The notes: generated from the sequence alone by a model not told the origin. A stretch of 64,000 nt of DNA from Streptomyces bambusae (GCF_020532645.1 NZ_JAJAUZ010000034.1:20892-84891); one strand, 5' to 3'. Counted from the first letter of the stretch, positions 51,405 to 60,400 are shown. Translations and numbers: made by a program.

Positions 51405-53717
51405 TCACCCGAGGCGGGTCAGGCGGGTCGTGAACGACGGCTCGGCCAGGTCCGTGCCCACCGCCACCGGGACGGTCCGGGCATCGGCGCCCTCGCCGAC
51501 GGTGAGCACGCCGACTTCGGTGCCGGCGGCGGCGGAATGCGGGACCGGGCCGCCCTTCCCGCTCTTCCCGCTCTTCCCGCTCTTGACCGACGCGCCGAGG
51601 GCGAGGCGCAGGCGCTGGCCGGGGGTGCCGATGACGTTCAGGTCCTTCGTCGCCACCAGCGGCGTACGGCCGCCGAGTCCGTCGTCCACGTAGCCGACCG
51701 GCTGCCCCTTGCGGACCACCGGCGCCGAGGTCAGGGCCCCGCGAACCGCTTCGATGATCTTCTTGCTGTTGGCCAGCACCAGCGCCAGGCTGCGGGTCGC
51801 GTTCTCGTCCGGCCCGTCCGCGCGCTGCTGCATGAGCGAGCCGAGGATCAGCGGGGTCTGGTGACCGACCGACTTGTACTGGGCCCACACGAACGTGCCG
51901 CCGGCCGGGGTGCTCGAACCGGTCTTGATGCCACGGACACTCAACTCGTGTGCACTGAGCAGGCTGTTGTTGTTCGTCAGTCGGGTGGCGAGGTTCTCGA
52001 TCTCGGCGTCCGGGAGCATGACCACCTTGCGGAACGCCTCGTTCTTCATCACCGCCTCGGCCAGCTTGAGCTGGTCCACTGCGGTGCTGACGGTCCCCTT
52101 GTCCAGCCCGCTCGGATCCGTGTACGTCGTGTCCTTCATGCCGAGTTCGCGTGCGGCGGCGTTCATCCGCTGCACGAAGACCTCTTCGGAGTCACTGCCC
52201 GTGTCCCAACGGGCCAGCAGCCGGGCGACGTTGTTGCCGGACGGAATCATCAGCATCTTGAGCATGTCCAGCTGGCTGAACTCATCCCCCTCGCTGAGCC
52301 CCTCGATCCGCGACTCGTCCTCGGAGTTGCCCTGCGCCACGGTCTTCGCGTCGACCTCGATCGTGGGCCCCTCCTCCCCCTTCCGCAACGGGTGGTCCTT
52401 GAGCACCACGTACGCCGTCATCACCTTCGCCACACTGGCCGTGGGCACCGGCTTCTGTTCCCCGAACGTCCCGATCATCCCGGACCCCGGGATCCGCACG
52501 GCCCCCTGACCCTTGGCGGGCCACGGAATGTCGAACGTCCCTTCCAGGGTGTGCACTTGCTCGGTCGCCACGAGCCGGGCCTCGGGCAGCGGCCGCAGCA
52601 TCTGCGCCCCGACGGCCGCCCCCGCGAGCAGCAGCACGACGGGCGTCCACACCTTGACCCGCCGCACGGCGGTACGCCGGAGCGTCTCGGGCGGGGGCGG
52701 GGTGTTGGTGAGCTGAGCGAGGAGGTCGAGGGGGGCGGAGGGCTGGGGGGTGGTGGCGGCAGCCGGGGTGGTGGGGGCGGGGGGCGCCGGTGCGGGGGCG
52801 GGGGCTGGGGCCGGGGCCGGGGCCGGGGCCGGGGCCGGGGCGGCGAACTTCGCCGTCGGCGTATCGAGGTCCCTCAGCGCCACGAACTTGCTGGTCCGCT
52901 GGGCGTCGCTTTCGGCCGCAGCGGTGCCGGGAGCATCTGCGGGAGTGCCGCCCTGCGCTGAGCTCTCGCCGTCGCTCTTGGTTTCGTCCTTGGCCTCGTC
53001 CTCGGCTGCGTCCTCGGCACGCGCCCAAGACGGCACGGGCGGGCGCGGGGTGGCGGCCGCCGGCTCGTCGGCCGCCCGCTTGTCGGCCGCGGGGCCGGCG
53101 GCCACGGGATCCGCGAGCGGACGTTCGTCGCGTGCGGACTCCGCGGCCACGGCCGGGGCCGCTTCACCCGAAGACTCCACGGTGGGCGGCTCCGCGGACT
53201 CGGCGGCCCCGGACTTCTCCCCGGCACTCTCGACCCCAGCAGCCGCCGGCTTCTCGACGGGGTCCGCCGCAGCAGCCGGCACACGGGGGTCGGCCACGCG
53301 CGACGGCCCCGCCGCCGGGCCTTCAGCCGGCGTGTCTCCCCCGGCATCCGCGCCGGAGGGGTCGGCGTCCGCAGCTTCCACCGCACCCGGCTCCGCGTCG
53401 GCAGCGGCCTCGGCCTCGGCCTCTTCCCGTTCCCCAGCCCCTTCGTCGGTCCGGGGCTCGGGCTCGCCCGCCGCGGCGTCCTCGTCGTCCTCGGCAGGCC
53501 CGGCACCGGGCTCCGCCTCGCTCGCCTCGGCGGACACGTCCGACTCGGCCGGCTCGGCCCGTACGACCGGCTCCGCGGATTCGACAGCCTGAGCGGGCTC
53601 CTCGGGCGCGACCGCCTCGGCGCGCTGCCCGCCCCGCCCGTTCGCGTCGGCCTTCTCCGCCTCGCGCTCCGTCCCGGGAGTCTCCGGAGAACCGCCCGTC
53701 ACCGCTACCGTCGTCAT
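51405..53717 (-). CDS. D-alanyl-D-alanine carboxypeptidase with long disordered N-terminal arm
   Basis: 770 aa, about twice the usual DacA length. Residues about 1-330 are Ala/Glu/Pro-rich and probably disordered, ending in an Ala-Pro run. A single transmembrane helix follows (VWTPVVLLLAGAAVGAQML, about 356-376). The extracellular domain has the serine-peptidase motifs Ser428-Val-Ala-Lys431, SGN (MIPSGNN) and KTG (GIKTGSS), so it trims the terminal D-Ala of peptidoglycan stem peptides. No signal peptide; the long cytoplasmic arm is its odd feature. The start at 53717 lacks a strong ribosome-binding site; the frame is open to 54026. Confidence 0.85.
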   Translation of the reverse strand: MTTVAVTGGSPETPGTEREAEKADANGRGGQRAEAVAPEEPAQAVESAEPVVRAEPAESDVSAEASEAEPGAGPAEDDEDAAAGEPEPRTDEGAGEREEAEAEAAADAEPGAVEAADADPSGADAGGDTPAEGPAAGPSRVADPRVPAAAADPVEKPAAAGVESAGEKSGAAESAEPPTVESSGEAAPAVAAESARDERPLADPVAAGPAADKRAADEPAAATPRPPVPSWARAEDAAEDEAKDETKSDGESSAQGGTPADAPGTAAAESDAQRTSKFVALRDLDTPTAKFAAPAPAPAPAPAPAPAPAPAPPAPTTPAAATTPQPSAPLDLLAQLTNTPPPPETLRRTAVRRVKVWTPVVLLLAGAAVGAQMLRPLPEARLVATEQVHTLEGTFDIPWPAKGQGAVRIPGSGMIGTFGEQKPVPTASVAKVMTAYVVLKDHPLRKGEEGPTIEVDAKTVAQGNSEDESRIEGLSEGDEFSQLDMLKMLMIPSGNNVARLLARWDTGSDSEEVFVQRMNAAARELGMKDTTYTDPSGLDKGTVSTAVDQLKLAEAVMKNEAFRKVVMLPDAEIENLATRLTNNNSLLSAHELSVRGIKTGSSTPAGGTFVWAQYKSVGHQTPLILGSLMQQRADGPDENATRSLALVLANSKKIIEAVRGALTSAPVVRKGQPVGYVDDGLGGRTPLVATKDLNVIGTPGQRLRLALGASVKSGKSGKSGKGGPVPHSAAAGTEVGVLTVGEGADARTVPVAVGTDLAEPSFTTRLTRLG
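52796..52846. repeat. GGGGCC hexanucleotide repeat inside the carboxypeptidase gene
   Basis: On the + strand five perfect GGGGCC units (52807-52836) are flanked by GGGGGC/GGGGCT variants. It codes the Ala-Pro run on the minus strand. Length changes of whole units keep the frame. Confidence 0.85.
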
Positions 53718-54098
53718 CCCAGCCCAGCCTTGCTCACAGATCCGTTGTCCCAGGGCCCTCAAGACCCTGCCGCCCTGCAAGATGCACATCAGGCCGGAAC
53801 TGTTCCACCGCTCCGATGTTGTGACAGTCCGGTCATCTTCCGGTCTCCGCGCACGCTTTCCCGCACCACCGCAAGCCGGTGCCCGCCATGTCCGGTCGGG
53901 GCCGCCGTGCATCCGGCGGGCCGTGCCGGGCGCACACCGTGATTCTGTCGGCGTGGCCGATGCCGGTGGGTGGCCGAGGGAGGCGCCCGTACGCCGGAGC
54001 GGACGTTCCCGTCGTACGGGGCGCACCTTCTGTGGCTGATGGCGGAGGGGGACCTCGCGTCGCGCAGTGCGGCGGGAACGGCCGTACCCGGGAGGGCG
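53718..54098 (-). other. Intergenic region upstream of the carboxypeptidase gene
   Basis: 381 bp. Open frames exist here but have shadow-like Arg/Pro composition. It must hold the carboxypeptidase promoter; an AT-richer stretch at about 53800-53835 is the best place, without a clear hexamer pair. Confidence 0.4.
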
Positions 54099-54284
54099 TC
54101 AGCCGGAGTTGCCGGGACTGCGTGGTCCGGTGGGAGGCCCGGCTTCGGGGGCGGGAGGGTCGGGTCGGGGGCGGCAGCGGCGTTCGGTCAGTCGGCGCTT
54201 GGCCCATGACGTGGTGCCGACGAGCAGCGCCGCGCCGAGGGAACCGAGGAGTTCGGGGAGCGCGGCCGTCGCCAGTTCCGTCAC
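54099..54284 (-). CDS. Tiny membrane protein coupled to the sigma-like gene
   Basis: 61 aa, GTG start overlapping the upstream stop codon as GTGA, so translationally coupled. One hydrophobic helix (LPELLGSLGAALLVGTTSW), then a basic Arg/Pro tail. No family recognised. Could anchor or inhibit the upstream product; inference from coupling only. Confidence 0.55.
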   Translation of the reverse strand: MTELATAALPELLGSLGAALLVGTTSWAKRRLTERRCRPRPDPPAPEAGPPTGPRSPGNSG

Positions 54285-55003
54285 GGCCGCGCCCCGGCGC
54301 CGCGCAGGGCCTCGCGGCGCTGCCGTTCCCGGACCAGGTAGCGGACGCGGACGCGGACCTTGTCCCCGTACCGCTTCGGGTCCGCGGCGCCCGCATACTC
54401 CGCAGCGTCCGCCCAGGTCTGGATGCCGGGCAGGCCCAACGCGAGGACGACCTCGCGCTGTTGCGGGTCCAGTTCGTCCAGGATCGCCACGAGGCGTTTG
54501 TCGGCCGGGATGCGGGCGAGCAGTGGGTCGTCGGCGCATTCCGAACCGGCGAGGACGTCGCGGAGGGTGACTCCGTTGTGCGGGGTCTCCAGCAGGGCGA
54601 CCCGTCGGCCTCGGGTCTGCCGCCGCCACAGCGGGGTGAGCTGCCGGTGGATGACGGTGGTCTCGTGCAGGAGGGGCGGCAGCGCCTCCGTCGTGAGCCG
54701 GGCCGGTCCCCCGTCGTACCAGCTGCCCGCGGCGGCCGTGGTGAACGACTCGCTCCACTGCTCGCTCATCCCCATCTGCACGAAACGGGCGTACGGGTCT
54801 CCCCCGTTGAAGTACGCCGGCGCCCCCGGGGTGTAGCTGAGCCGGGTGAAGAAGCCGAGCAGCAGGAGCAGCGACTCCGGCCCGAGCGCGTTGATGACCG
54901 CCGGAACCTCTTCGACGGTCAGCGTGTGGCTCGCACACGGCGGCTCGCAGGAGCACTGGTCGACGGTCACGGTGATGTGGGGCGCGGACGCCTGCTCGGT
55001 CAC
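54281..55003 (-). CDS. Protein with C-terminal sigma-region-4-like HTH
   Basis: 240 aa, GTG start with GAAGGGA five bases upstream. The N-terminal part has a Cys cluster (QCSCEPPCASH) that could bind metal, then a Leu-rich segment. The C-terminal 75 residues read like sigma region 4: ILDELDPQQREVVLALGLPGIQTWADAAEYAG followed by a basic helix. No region 2 is seen, so it is not a complete sigma factor. Possibly a DNA-binding regulator or divergent sigma. Confidence 0.6.
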   Translation of the reverse strand: MTEQASAPHITVTVDQCSCEPPCASHTLTVEEVPAVINALGPESLLLLLGFFTRLSYTPGAPAYFNGGDPYARFVQMGMSEQWSESFTTAAAGSWYDGGPARLTTEALPPLLHETTVIHRQLTPLWRRQTRGRRVALLETPHNGVTLRDVLAGSECADDPLLARIPADKRLVAILDELDPQQREVVLALGLPGIQTWADAAEYAGAADPKRYGDKVRVRVRYLVRERQRREALRGAGARP

Positions 55004-55196
55004 GGGAATCCCTTCGGTCGGAGAAGTCCTCTCACCCCTTGGCGACGAGAAGGCCCCCGACCGTCGAAATACTTTCCCGACAGCGATGTGATTCAAGTCA
55101 CCCCCGGGACCCCGCCCCCGCTCGGCACGGCGCAGCCGATGCTCGCCCCAGCCACTCATGCGACTTCCAGAGCCGGTTCGGTGTGACACAGGTGAG

Positions 55197-55227
55197 CCCC
55201 GACCGGTGAAGCCAGTGCCGGCCGGGG
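55197..55227 (-). terminator. Terminator after the Cys-rich small gene
   Basis: 10-bp stem with one mismatch (55197-55206 with 55218-55227), about 18 bp past the stop codon at 55245. Confidence 0.45.
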
Positions 55228-55244
55228 CAGTCGCTCGTGCAGTG

Positions 55245-55496
55245 TCAGCCGCACTCCCCGCATTGGACGTTCCGGTGCGCGTGCGTCAGCGGGTCGACAA
55301 CGACAGTCACCCCCTGCCCGTGCGGGCAGATGCGGCGGGGTCGGCGGCCGCGCTGCGGCTCCACTCGGTACGCTTCCCACCCGGCGACGAGATCGCAGTA
55401 ACGCGGATCAGTCCACTGGCCCGGTCCCTGCTCTGGGCTGCTGCTCAAGGCGACTCCTCCCGGAAGGTGCGACTGTAGCGGAGTGGAAGTGATCAT
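55245..55496 (-). CDS. Small Cys-rich, zinc-finger-like protein
   Basis: 83 aa. C-terminal CPHG and CGECG form a probable four-ligand metal site (Cys/His/Cys/Cys). It begins 13 bp after the stop codon of the gene at 55510-55989, so one transcript is likely. The ribosome-binding site is weak, suggesting reliance on the upstream gene. Function unknown. Confidence 0.55.
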   Translation of the reverse strand: MITSTPLQSHLPGGVALSSSPEQGPGQWTDPRYCDLVAGWEAYRVEPQRGRRPRRICPHGQGVTVVVDPLTHAHRNVQCGECG

Positions 55497-55509
55497 TTCC
55501 GCGTGAACA

Positions 55510-55989
55510 TCACGCCGGAGCGGCACAGTTGGATCCGCCCTCGGTGCACTCGGTGTGCATGCAGTCGGCGGACACAACGATGTCCTTCTGTGCTTCGAGG
55601 GTCCACAAGTACGCGTTCGGCTCATACCCGGCTGCCCTGATCGCGGCAAGCGTGCAGTCGACCTTCATGGGGTCGTGCCGCTTGGTGGCCGGAGTCTCCG
55701 GCAAGTGGTGAACGAAGCGGCCGAGGCGCGCACACAGCTGCGCGTACACACTCGTGTGGAGGATCAGTGCGTGCCAGCCCTCATCCACCAGGCGAGACGG
55801 CCGCAGACCGCCGTTGCTCTGTGTGGCCGCGGCCGCCACGAACTTCAGAGCTTCCTCGGCGATGCGCACGGCCGTCCCCCAGAGCATGTCGGGGTTGGCC
55901 CGGGCGACAGTGACCGTGACGCTTTCAAACGCGTCGGTGCTGAGGAGCTTGCGCGCATCCTTGGTGGCGGGGGTGGCGGCAGTAGTCAT
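55510..55989 (-). CDS. GRPR-like (glycine-rich-domain) family protein
   Basis: 159 aa with an ideal AAGGAGG eight bases before the ATG. Contains the block LVDEGWHALILHTSVYAQLCARLGRFVHHLPE, which I recall from actinobacterial proteins annotated as glycine-rich-domain family, and a C-terminal Cys-rich end (SADCMHTEC...GGSNCAAPA). Function unknown; the Cys-rich tail could be modified or bind metal. Lies downstream of the XRE gene with a 19-bp palindrome between them. Confidence 0.65.
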   Translation of the reverse strand: MTTAATPATKDARKLLSTDAFESVTVTVARANPDMLWGTAVRIAEEALKFVAAAATQSNGGLRPSRLVDEGWHALILHTSVYAQLCARLGRFVHHLPETPATKRHDPMKVDCTLAAIRAAGYEPNAYLWTLEAQKDIVVSADCMHTECTEGGSNCAAPA

Positions 55990-56250
55990 GTAGTGATGCC
56001 TCCTTGGGTGTGGTGGAGTGCTGTACTCGGTCCCCCTCTTTCCTGGCACCGAGTTGCGGGCGACGACGCAACCCGCCGGCAGGGTGGGGGCACTCGATCG
56101 GCGGCCCGCGGCACCGGTTCAGAGCCCGACGATCGGTCGGTCGCAGCGGCCGTCCTCGACGGCGGTTGCGACCTGATCCGGCGCCACAGCGTCCTCCCAT
56201 CTGCTCCTTCGTGCGGGCAGACAGATGATGGATGGCTACAAGGGCGACAA

Positions 56251-56269
56251 GGGATACAGCGTGTATCCC
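56251..56269. promoter_or_regulatory. Perfect 19-bp palindrome, candidate XRE operator
   Basis: GGGATACA-GCG-TGTATCCC at 56251-56269, 12 bp beyond the XRE stop codon and about 260 bp before the GRPR-like gene on the same strand. It could be the operator of the small-gene operon or a terminator of the XRE gene; the AT content favours an operator. Confidence 0.55.
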
Positions 56270-56280
56270 CTCTCAGCTCG

Positions 56281-57438
56281 TCAGACGGCGCCGATCCACG
56301 CTGCGAAACTCGTCAACGCCTCTGCGTCGGCCCGCTTGATCCTCCGCATCGTCTCGATGTCCTCGCGGGCCCAAGGGTGTTCACGAACGTGCTGCGGCGC
56401 GAGCCGCCGGGCAACCCTCAGTGACTCGAAGGCAGCGTCCGGGAAACCAGCCCACAGCTGCGCCCGGCCCACCTCGATGTAGAACCCCGACCGGCGCTCC
56501 ACGGGGATGTCGTCTCCGGGCTTCCACTCCCGTGCGACGTCGAGGGCCCTGCCGGTGTGGTCACGGCCCAGGCTCACAGCCACGGCCACCTCGTGGATCC
56601 GCACGCTCGACGGCCCGAATGCAGTCCCTCGATAGACACCCTCGACGACGCGGTTCGCCAGCTGTGCCGCCTCACCCAAGTGGGTGGCGGCTGCCGCGGC
56701 GTCCCCTCCCCGGGCGGCGACTACTGCGGTCCGCATGTGCAGCGCTCCCCGTACCGCCGCAGCCTGCCCGGGTGTCCCATCGAGAGCACGTTCCAGCGCT
56801 ACCCTGCCCGCCCGGTACGCGTGGACTGCAAGAAAGGTCTCCGCCTGGACGTACGCCGTCGTGGCGACGACATCCGGTTCCCCGGTCTGCGCAGCCGCCC
56901 ATCGCATCACGTCGATCAAGCGGGCGGACAGGTCGTGTGCACCGAACTTGTACGCCGCCGCGTCCGCCGCGCGCGCTGTGTCCACCACGAGACGCACCGC
57001 CTCAGTGCGGCCCGGACCGGACTCAGCGTGGAGGTGCGCGAGAGAGTCGGTCAGCAGCGCAGGCGCCGTGGCAACGATCCGCCCGTACTGCGCGTCGAGC
57101 CGCCAACCCATCGCCTCGGCAACGGCTGACCTCAGCTCCGCAGCAGGGCGTGAGGGCCGGTCGAGCGCAATCTCGTACCCGGCAATGGCTTCGGAGATCC
57201 GGGGCAGTGCGGCGTGGACCCGGCGGTGGGTACCTGCGTACGCAGGGTCGAGCCGGGAAGCGTCCGCGCCGAGGGCGGATGCCAGCGCCTCCAGAAGTGC
57301 CGGAGAGGGCCTTCGGGCGCCCCGCTCGATTCCCTTCACCATGGCGAGGGACACGTGGGACTCACGGGCCAGATCAGCCTGCGTCTTGCGTCGGCTCCGA
57401 CGCCGGGCGGCGATGCGCTGCCCAATGTAGTCGGCCAT
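56281..57438 (-). CDS. XRE-family regulator with TPR-like sensor region
   Basis: 385 aa. N-terminal HTH (GQRIAARRRSRRKTQADLARESHVSLAMVKGIERGARRPS, about residues 5-45), then about 300 residues of Ala-rich helical repeats of TPR type, the layout of many Streptomyces regulators that may sense peptides. Clean ATG start. The downstream GRPR-like/Cys-rich gene pair and the palindrome are candidate targets. Confidence 0.85.
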   Translation of the reverse strand: MADYIGQRIAARRRSRRKTQADLARESHVSLAMVKGIERGARRPSPALLEALASALGADASRLDPAYAGTHRRVHAALPRISEAIAGYEIALDRPSRPAAELRSAVAEAMGWRLDAQYGRIVATAPALLTDSLAHLHAESGPGRTEAVRLVVDTARAADAAAYKFGAHDLSARLIDVMRWAAAQTGEPDVVATTAYVQAETFLAVHAYRAGRVALERALDGTPGQAAAVRGALHMRTAVVAARGGDAAAAATHLGEAAQLANRVVEGVYRGTAFGPSSVRIHEVAVAVSLGRDHTGRALDVAREWKPGDDIPVERRSGFYIEVGRAQLWAGFPDAAFESLRVARRLAPQHVREHPWAREDIETMRRIKRADAEALTSFAAWIGAV

Positions 57439-57476
57439 GCTCGCACCGTACCGCTCGGCGAATGCCGGGGCTGGGC

Positions 57477-58118
57477 CTATCCCTTGACGATGTCAATGAG
57501 GTCGTGCAGAGAGTCGATGGACCAGTCCGCAGCCTCGCGCACTGCCGGGTCGTCGGCCCACCAGAAGCCCCACGGGCCGCGCCGCAGGTGAGCGCTCCGC
57601 AGGCCGGCGGTAGCGGCTGGCATGATGTCGTTCTGCGGGTGATCACCCACATACAGCGTCTCGTCGGGCGCCGCTCCGGACACCTCCAATACCCGTGCGA
57701 AGAAGCCCGGTTCGGGCTTTGCGACGCCCCACTCCGCGGACGTGACGACCAGGTCGGCCGGCAGGTTGAGCGATCGGAGCAAGCGGCCCGCCTTCGCGCT
57801 TTGATTGCCTGCCACGATCACGTGCGCTCCGGCCGCCCGCAAGGCCGCGAGGGCCGGCCGCACGTCGTCGTACAGGTCCGTCTCGTCGAGTTGCTCACCG
57901 CCGCCCGCGGCCTCCCTTGCCGCATACTCCGCTGAGATGTCGATGCCGGGGCGCAGCAACCGGAGCGCGTCGGCGTTGTCGCGTCCATCGACGACAACCG
58001 CGCCGACGAGCGCGGACAGGGTGTGCCGCGGCACACGGAGCCAGTCGGCCCAGGCCGCCCAGTAGCGGTCATCGCGGGTGAGGGTCTCGCCTACGTCCAG
58101 GACCACGGTACGGATCAC
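57477..58118 (-). CDS. HAD-superfamily hydrolase
   Basis: 213 aa, GTG start. HAD motif I is VVLDVGETLT, with Gly at the position of the second (acid/base) Asp; motif II VAGNQS; motif III Lys in GVAKPEPGFF; motif IV GDHPQNDI. The missing second Asp means it may be a slow phosphatase, a dehalogenase-like enzyme, or inactive. Lies 38 bp upstream of the XRE gene on the same strand, so co-transcription is possible. Confidence 0.8.
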   Translation of the reverse strand: MIRTVVLDVGETLTRDDRYWAAWADWLRVPRHTLSALVGAVVVDGRDNADALRLLRPGIDISAEYAAREAAGGGEQLDETDLYDDVRPALAALRAAGAHVIVAGNQSAKAGRLLRSLNLPADLVVTSAEWGVAKPEPGFFARVLEVSGAAPDETLYVGDHPQNDIMPAATAGLRSAHLRRGPWGFWWADDPAVREAADWSIDSLHDLIDIVKG

Positions 58119-58237
58119 GGGGTCCAGCCTACGGGGCCCGGAGCGGCAGGACGTGGCGTCCTGTGGAGCGGCCGACCGCGCCTCAGAGGCTCGACCTCGG
58201 CGTGCGGGTCTTCGCTGGGCGGGAGGGATGACCCGTC

Positions 58238-58777
58238 TCACCCGACGGCCATCGTCCCGCTGCGGGTTCGGCGCAAGTGGTAGGCGCGGGTGGCCGTGGC
58301 GAGCAGGGGGCCCCAGGCGAGGATCGGGGCGTAGCAGGCACAGAGGGCCCATGCACCCGGGCCGCTGGTGGGGAAGGCCGCGCCGGTGTCGTTCAGCGGG
58401 GGAACGAAGTGGAACAGGTAGTTCAGGGTGGCGTACACGGCCAGGGCGGTGGCCAGCAGGGCTCCGGCGGAGGCCGGGACGACGACCGCACGGACCGGCA
58501 GCACCCGGCCGCCTGCGAACGGGACCCAGGCGGGCAGGCGTTCACCCCAGGGCTGGACCAGCCCCAGGGTGAGCAGCGCCAGGCACTCGGCCAGCAGGGA
58601 GAGCGAGAGGACGTACGGCCGTTCCCCCGGCAGCCAGTCGTGCCCTGCGTACCAGTCGGGCCAGCCGGCGACGAGCGCGATGCGCCACAGGCCCGAGGGG
58701 AGTGCGCACAACGGGACGGCGTACGCGGCCCACTTGATGCGGCGCGGCACGTCGAGGCGGGGACGGTCGGAGTCCAT
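58238..58777 (-). CDS. Four-helix membrane protein
   Basis: 179 aa with four hydrophobic segments (about residues 16-38, 55-75, 95-125, 140-170) and AAAGGAAG eight bases before the ATG. Family not recognised; no catalytic motif. Divergent from the GNAT gene. Confidence 0.65.
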   Translation of the reverse strand: MDSDRPRLDVPRRIKWAAYAVPLCALPSGLWRIALVAGWPDWYAGHDWLPGERPYVLSLSLLAECLALLTLGLVQPWGERLPAWVPFAGGRVLPVRAVVVPASAGALLATALAVYATLNYLFHFVPPLNDTGAAFPTSGPGAWALCACYAPILAWGPLLATATRAYHLRRTRSGTMAVG

Positions 58778-58972
58778 CACGGTCTTCCTTTCACCCGGGA
58801 GTTCCGGTACCGCCATGCTCGGTTCCGCTGCCCGCGCCTCGCGTCCTCCGACGGTCCCGTCCGCCTCCGCCGCACGGGGGAGGCGAGCGGCTACTCGGGT
58901 CAACTGCTGTGACGTTTCGACGACATCAGTCGATCTTGACCTTCGTGAGGTGTGTGGTGTCGGGTGGGTGCC

Positions 58973-59425
58973 ATGTTCATAGCCGAAGAGACCGCTTTCG
59001 ATCCTGCCGAGATGCTGGACCTGTACGGGTCGGTGGACTGGGAGGGCTACACCAGTGACGTCGAGAGGCTGTGTCGCGGTCTGGTGAACTCCCATCTCGT
59101 CATCACGGCGCGGGACGGGTCGGGAACGCTCCTCGGGCTGGCGCGGACCATCTCCGACGACGAGCACATCTGCTACGTCCAGGACGTCGTGGTCAATCCG
59201 GCGAACCACCGGCAGGGGGTCGGGCGGGCGCTCGTCGAGCACTTGATGCGGCGCTACTCGCACTGCCGGTTCTTCCTCCTGTCCACGGACCACGAGTCGT
59301 CGCCGGAGGGCAAGCGCAACCACGCGTTCTACCGGAGCCTGGGCTTCCTGTCCTACGAGGAGAAGGAGATGGCCGGCTTCGGCCTCCCGAGGAACCGCCC
59401 CGACCTGCGCGGTACGACTCCGTAG
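58973..59425 (+). CDS. GNAT-family N-acetyltransferase
   Basis: 150 aa from the ATG at 58973 (GTG at 58952 is an alternative). Motif A VVVNPANHRQGVGRALVEHLM carries the acetyl-CoA site RQGVGRA; motif B NHAFYRSLGF follows. Substrate unknown. Ends convergent with the RskA gene. Confidence 0.85.
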   Translation: MFIAEETAFDPAEMLDLYGSVDWEGYTSDVERLCRGLVNSHLVITARDGSGTLLGLARTISDDEHICYVQDVVVNPANHRQGVGRALVEHLMRRYSHCRFFLLSTDHESSPEGKRNHAFYRSLGFLSYEEKEMAGFGLPRNRPDLRGTTP

Positions 59426-59602
59426 GCGGGAGGTCTGCGGACCCTGGAAACCGTCGCGGACCCGGCCCGCCGATCTCTGCGGCGAACCTGCGTCTGCCTC
59501 CCGGCACCACGTCCGTACCGGTGACCATCGCAGGTTCGGCCCGTCACGAACAATCGAAACCGTGCACGGCAGGCCCCGCCGCCTTCCCCCTCCCGCCTGC
59601 CG

Positions 59603-59634
59603 CCTCCCGCCTCCCGAAAGGGGAAGGCGGGAGG
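59603..59634. terminator. Bidirectional terminator between GNAT and RskA genes
   Basis: 13-bp stem with a 2-base bulge (59603-59615 with 59620-59634) and GAAA loop. Confidence 0.65.
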
Positions 59635-59650
59635 GGTCGTTCGTCCCGGG

Positions 59651-60400
59651 TCAGGTGGGGAGGGCCATCAGGAGGAGGGGGGCGGAGGTGGGGTGGGGGG
59701 AGCCTCCGGTGGGTTCGAGGGTGAGGCCCACGGCGCCGGCGTCGGCGGGGTTGCCGGTCAGGAGGACCGTGCCGTCGTGGTCGATGAGGCCTGCGGGGCG
59801 CATGGTGCCGTCGTGGTCGAGCCACAGCTGGTAGGTCTTGCCGGCGGCGGGGGCGGGGAGGCCCGCGGCGGTGAAGACGGCCTTGTTCTGGCGGTCGGAG
59901 GCGACGACTGTGGTCAGCGCCCCGTTGGCGGTCTTCCCGTGGACGGTGCGTGCGTCGGGGGCCGCCAGGACGGTGCTGACCGCGTCGAGTTGTTGCTGCG
60001 CCTGACGGGCCTGCTGCTGCAGCTCCTGTCTGTTGTGGGCCTGCCACACGGCGATGCCGCCGAGTGCGGCGGCGGCCACGCCGGCGGCCAGTGCCAGGGG
60101 AAGGGCCCGGCGGCGCAGGAAGTCGCCGAACGCAGGCGCCGCGGCAGGGGCGGGCACGCGCGGCGGTAGTTGGCGTACGCCGTCGAGGGCGGCCATGACC
60201 TGTGCCTTGGCCGCGGCCGGCGGTGGCTGGGAGACGGCTGCGGCCAGGCGGGCGGCGGTGGCTTCGAACTCGGCGGCTTCCTGTCGGCACGCCTCGCAGG
60301 ACTGGAGGTGGGCCTGGAAGGTCTGGCGTTCGTCGTCGTCGAGTGCGCCGAGGGCGTAGGCGGCGGCGAGGGTGTGGGCGTCGTCGGCGTGGTGTTTCAT
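59651..60400 (-). CDS. rskA: Anti-sigma-K factor RskA-like membrane protein
   Basis: 249 aa. N-terminal anti-sigma domain with zinc-type His31-x3-Cys35-x2-Cys38 motif; one transmembrane helix (about residues 98-118); then a C-terminal extracytoplasmic domain typical of RskA (YQLWLDHDGTMRPAGL, GAVGLTLEPTGGS). It binds the partner sigma until membrane proteolysis releases it. Its ATG overlaps the sigma stop codon by 4 bp (ATGA), ensuring balanced translation. Confidence 0.88.
   Translation of the reverse strand: MKHHADDAHTLAAAYALGALDDDERQTFQAHLQSCEACRQEAAEFEATAARLAAAVSQPPPAAAKAQVMAALDGVRQLPPRVPAPAAAPAFGDFLRRRALPLALAAGVAAAALGGIAVWQAHNRQELQQQARQAQQQLDAVSTVLAAPDARTVHGKTANGALTTVVASDRQNKAVFTAAGLPAPAAGKTYQLWLDHDGTMRPAGLIDHDGTVLLTGNPADAGAVGLTLEPTGGSPHPTSAPLLLMALPT

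Noticed and set aside
55925..56200. Small minus-strand frame between XRE and GRPR-like genes
   Set aside because: Has a GAAGGAG upstream but Arg-rich shadow-like composition and runs into the next gene's start; the other frames give only a 22-residue peptide with poor spacing.
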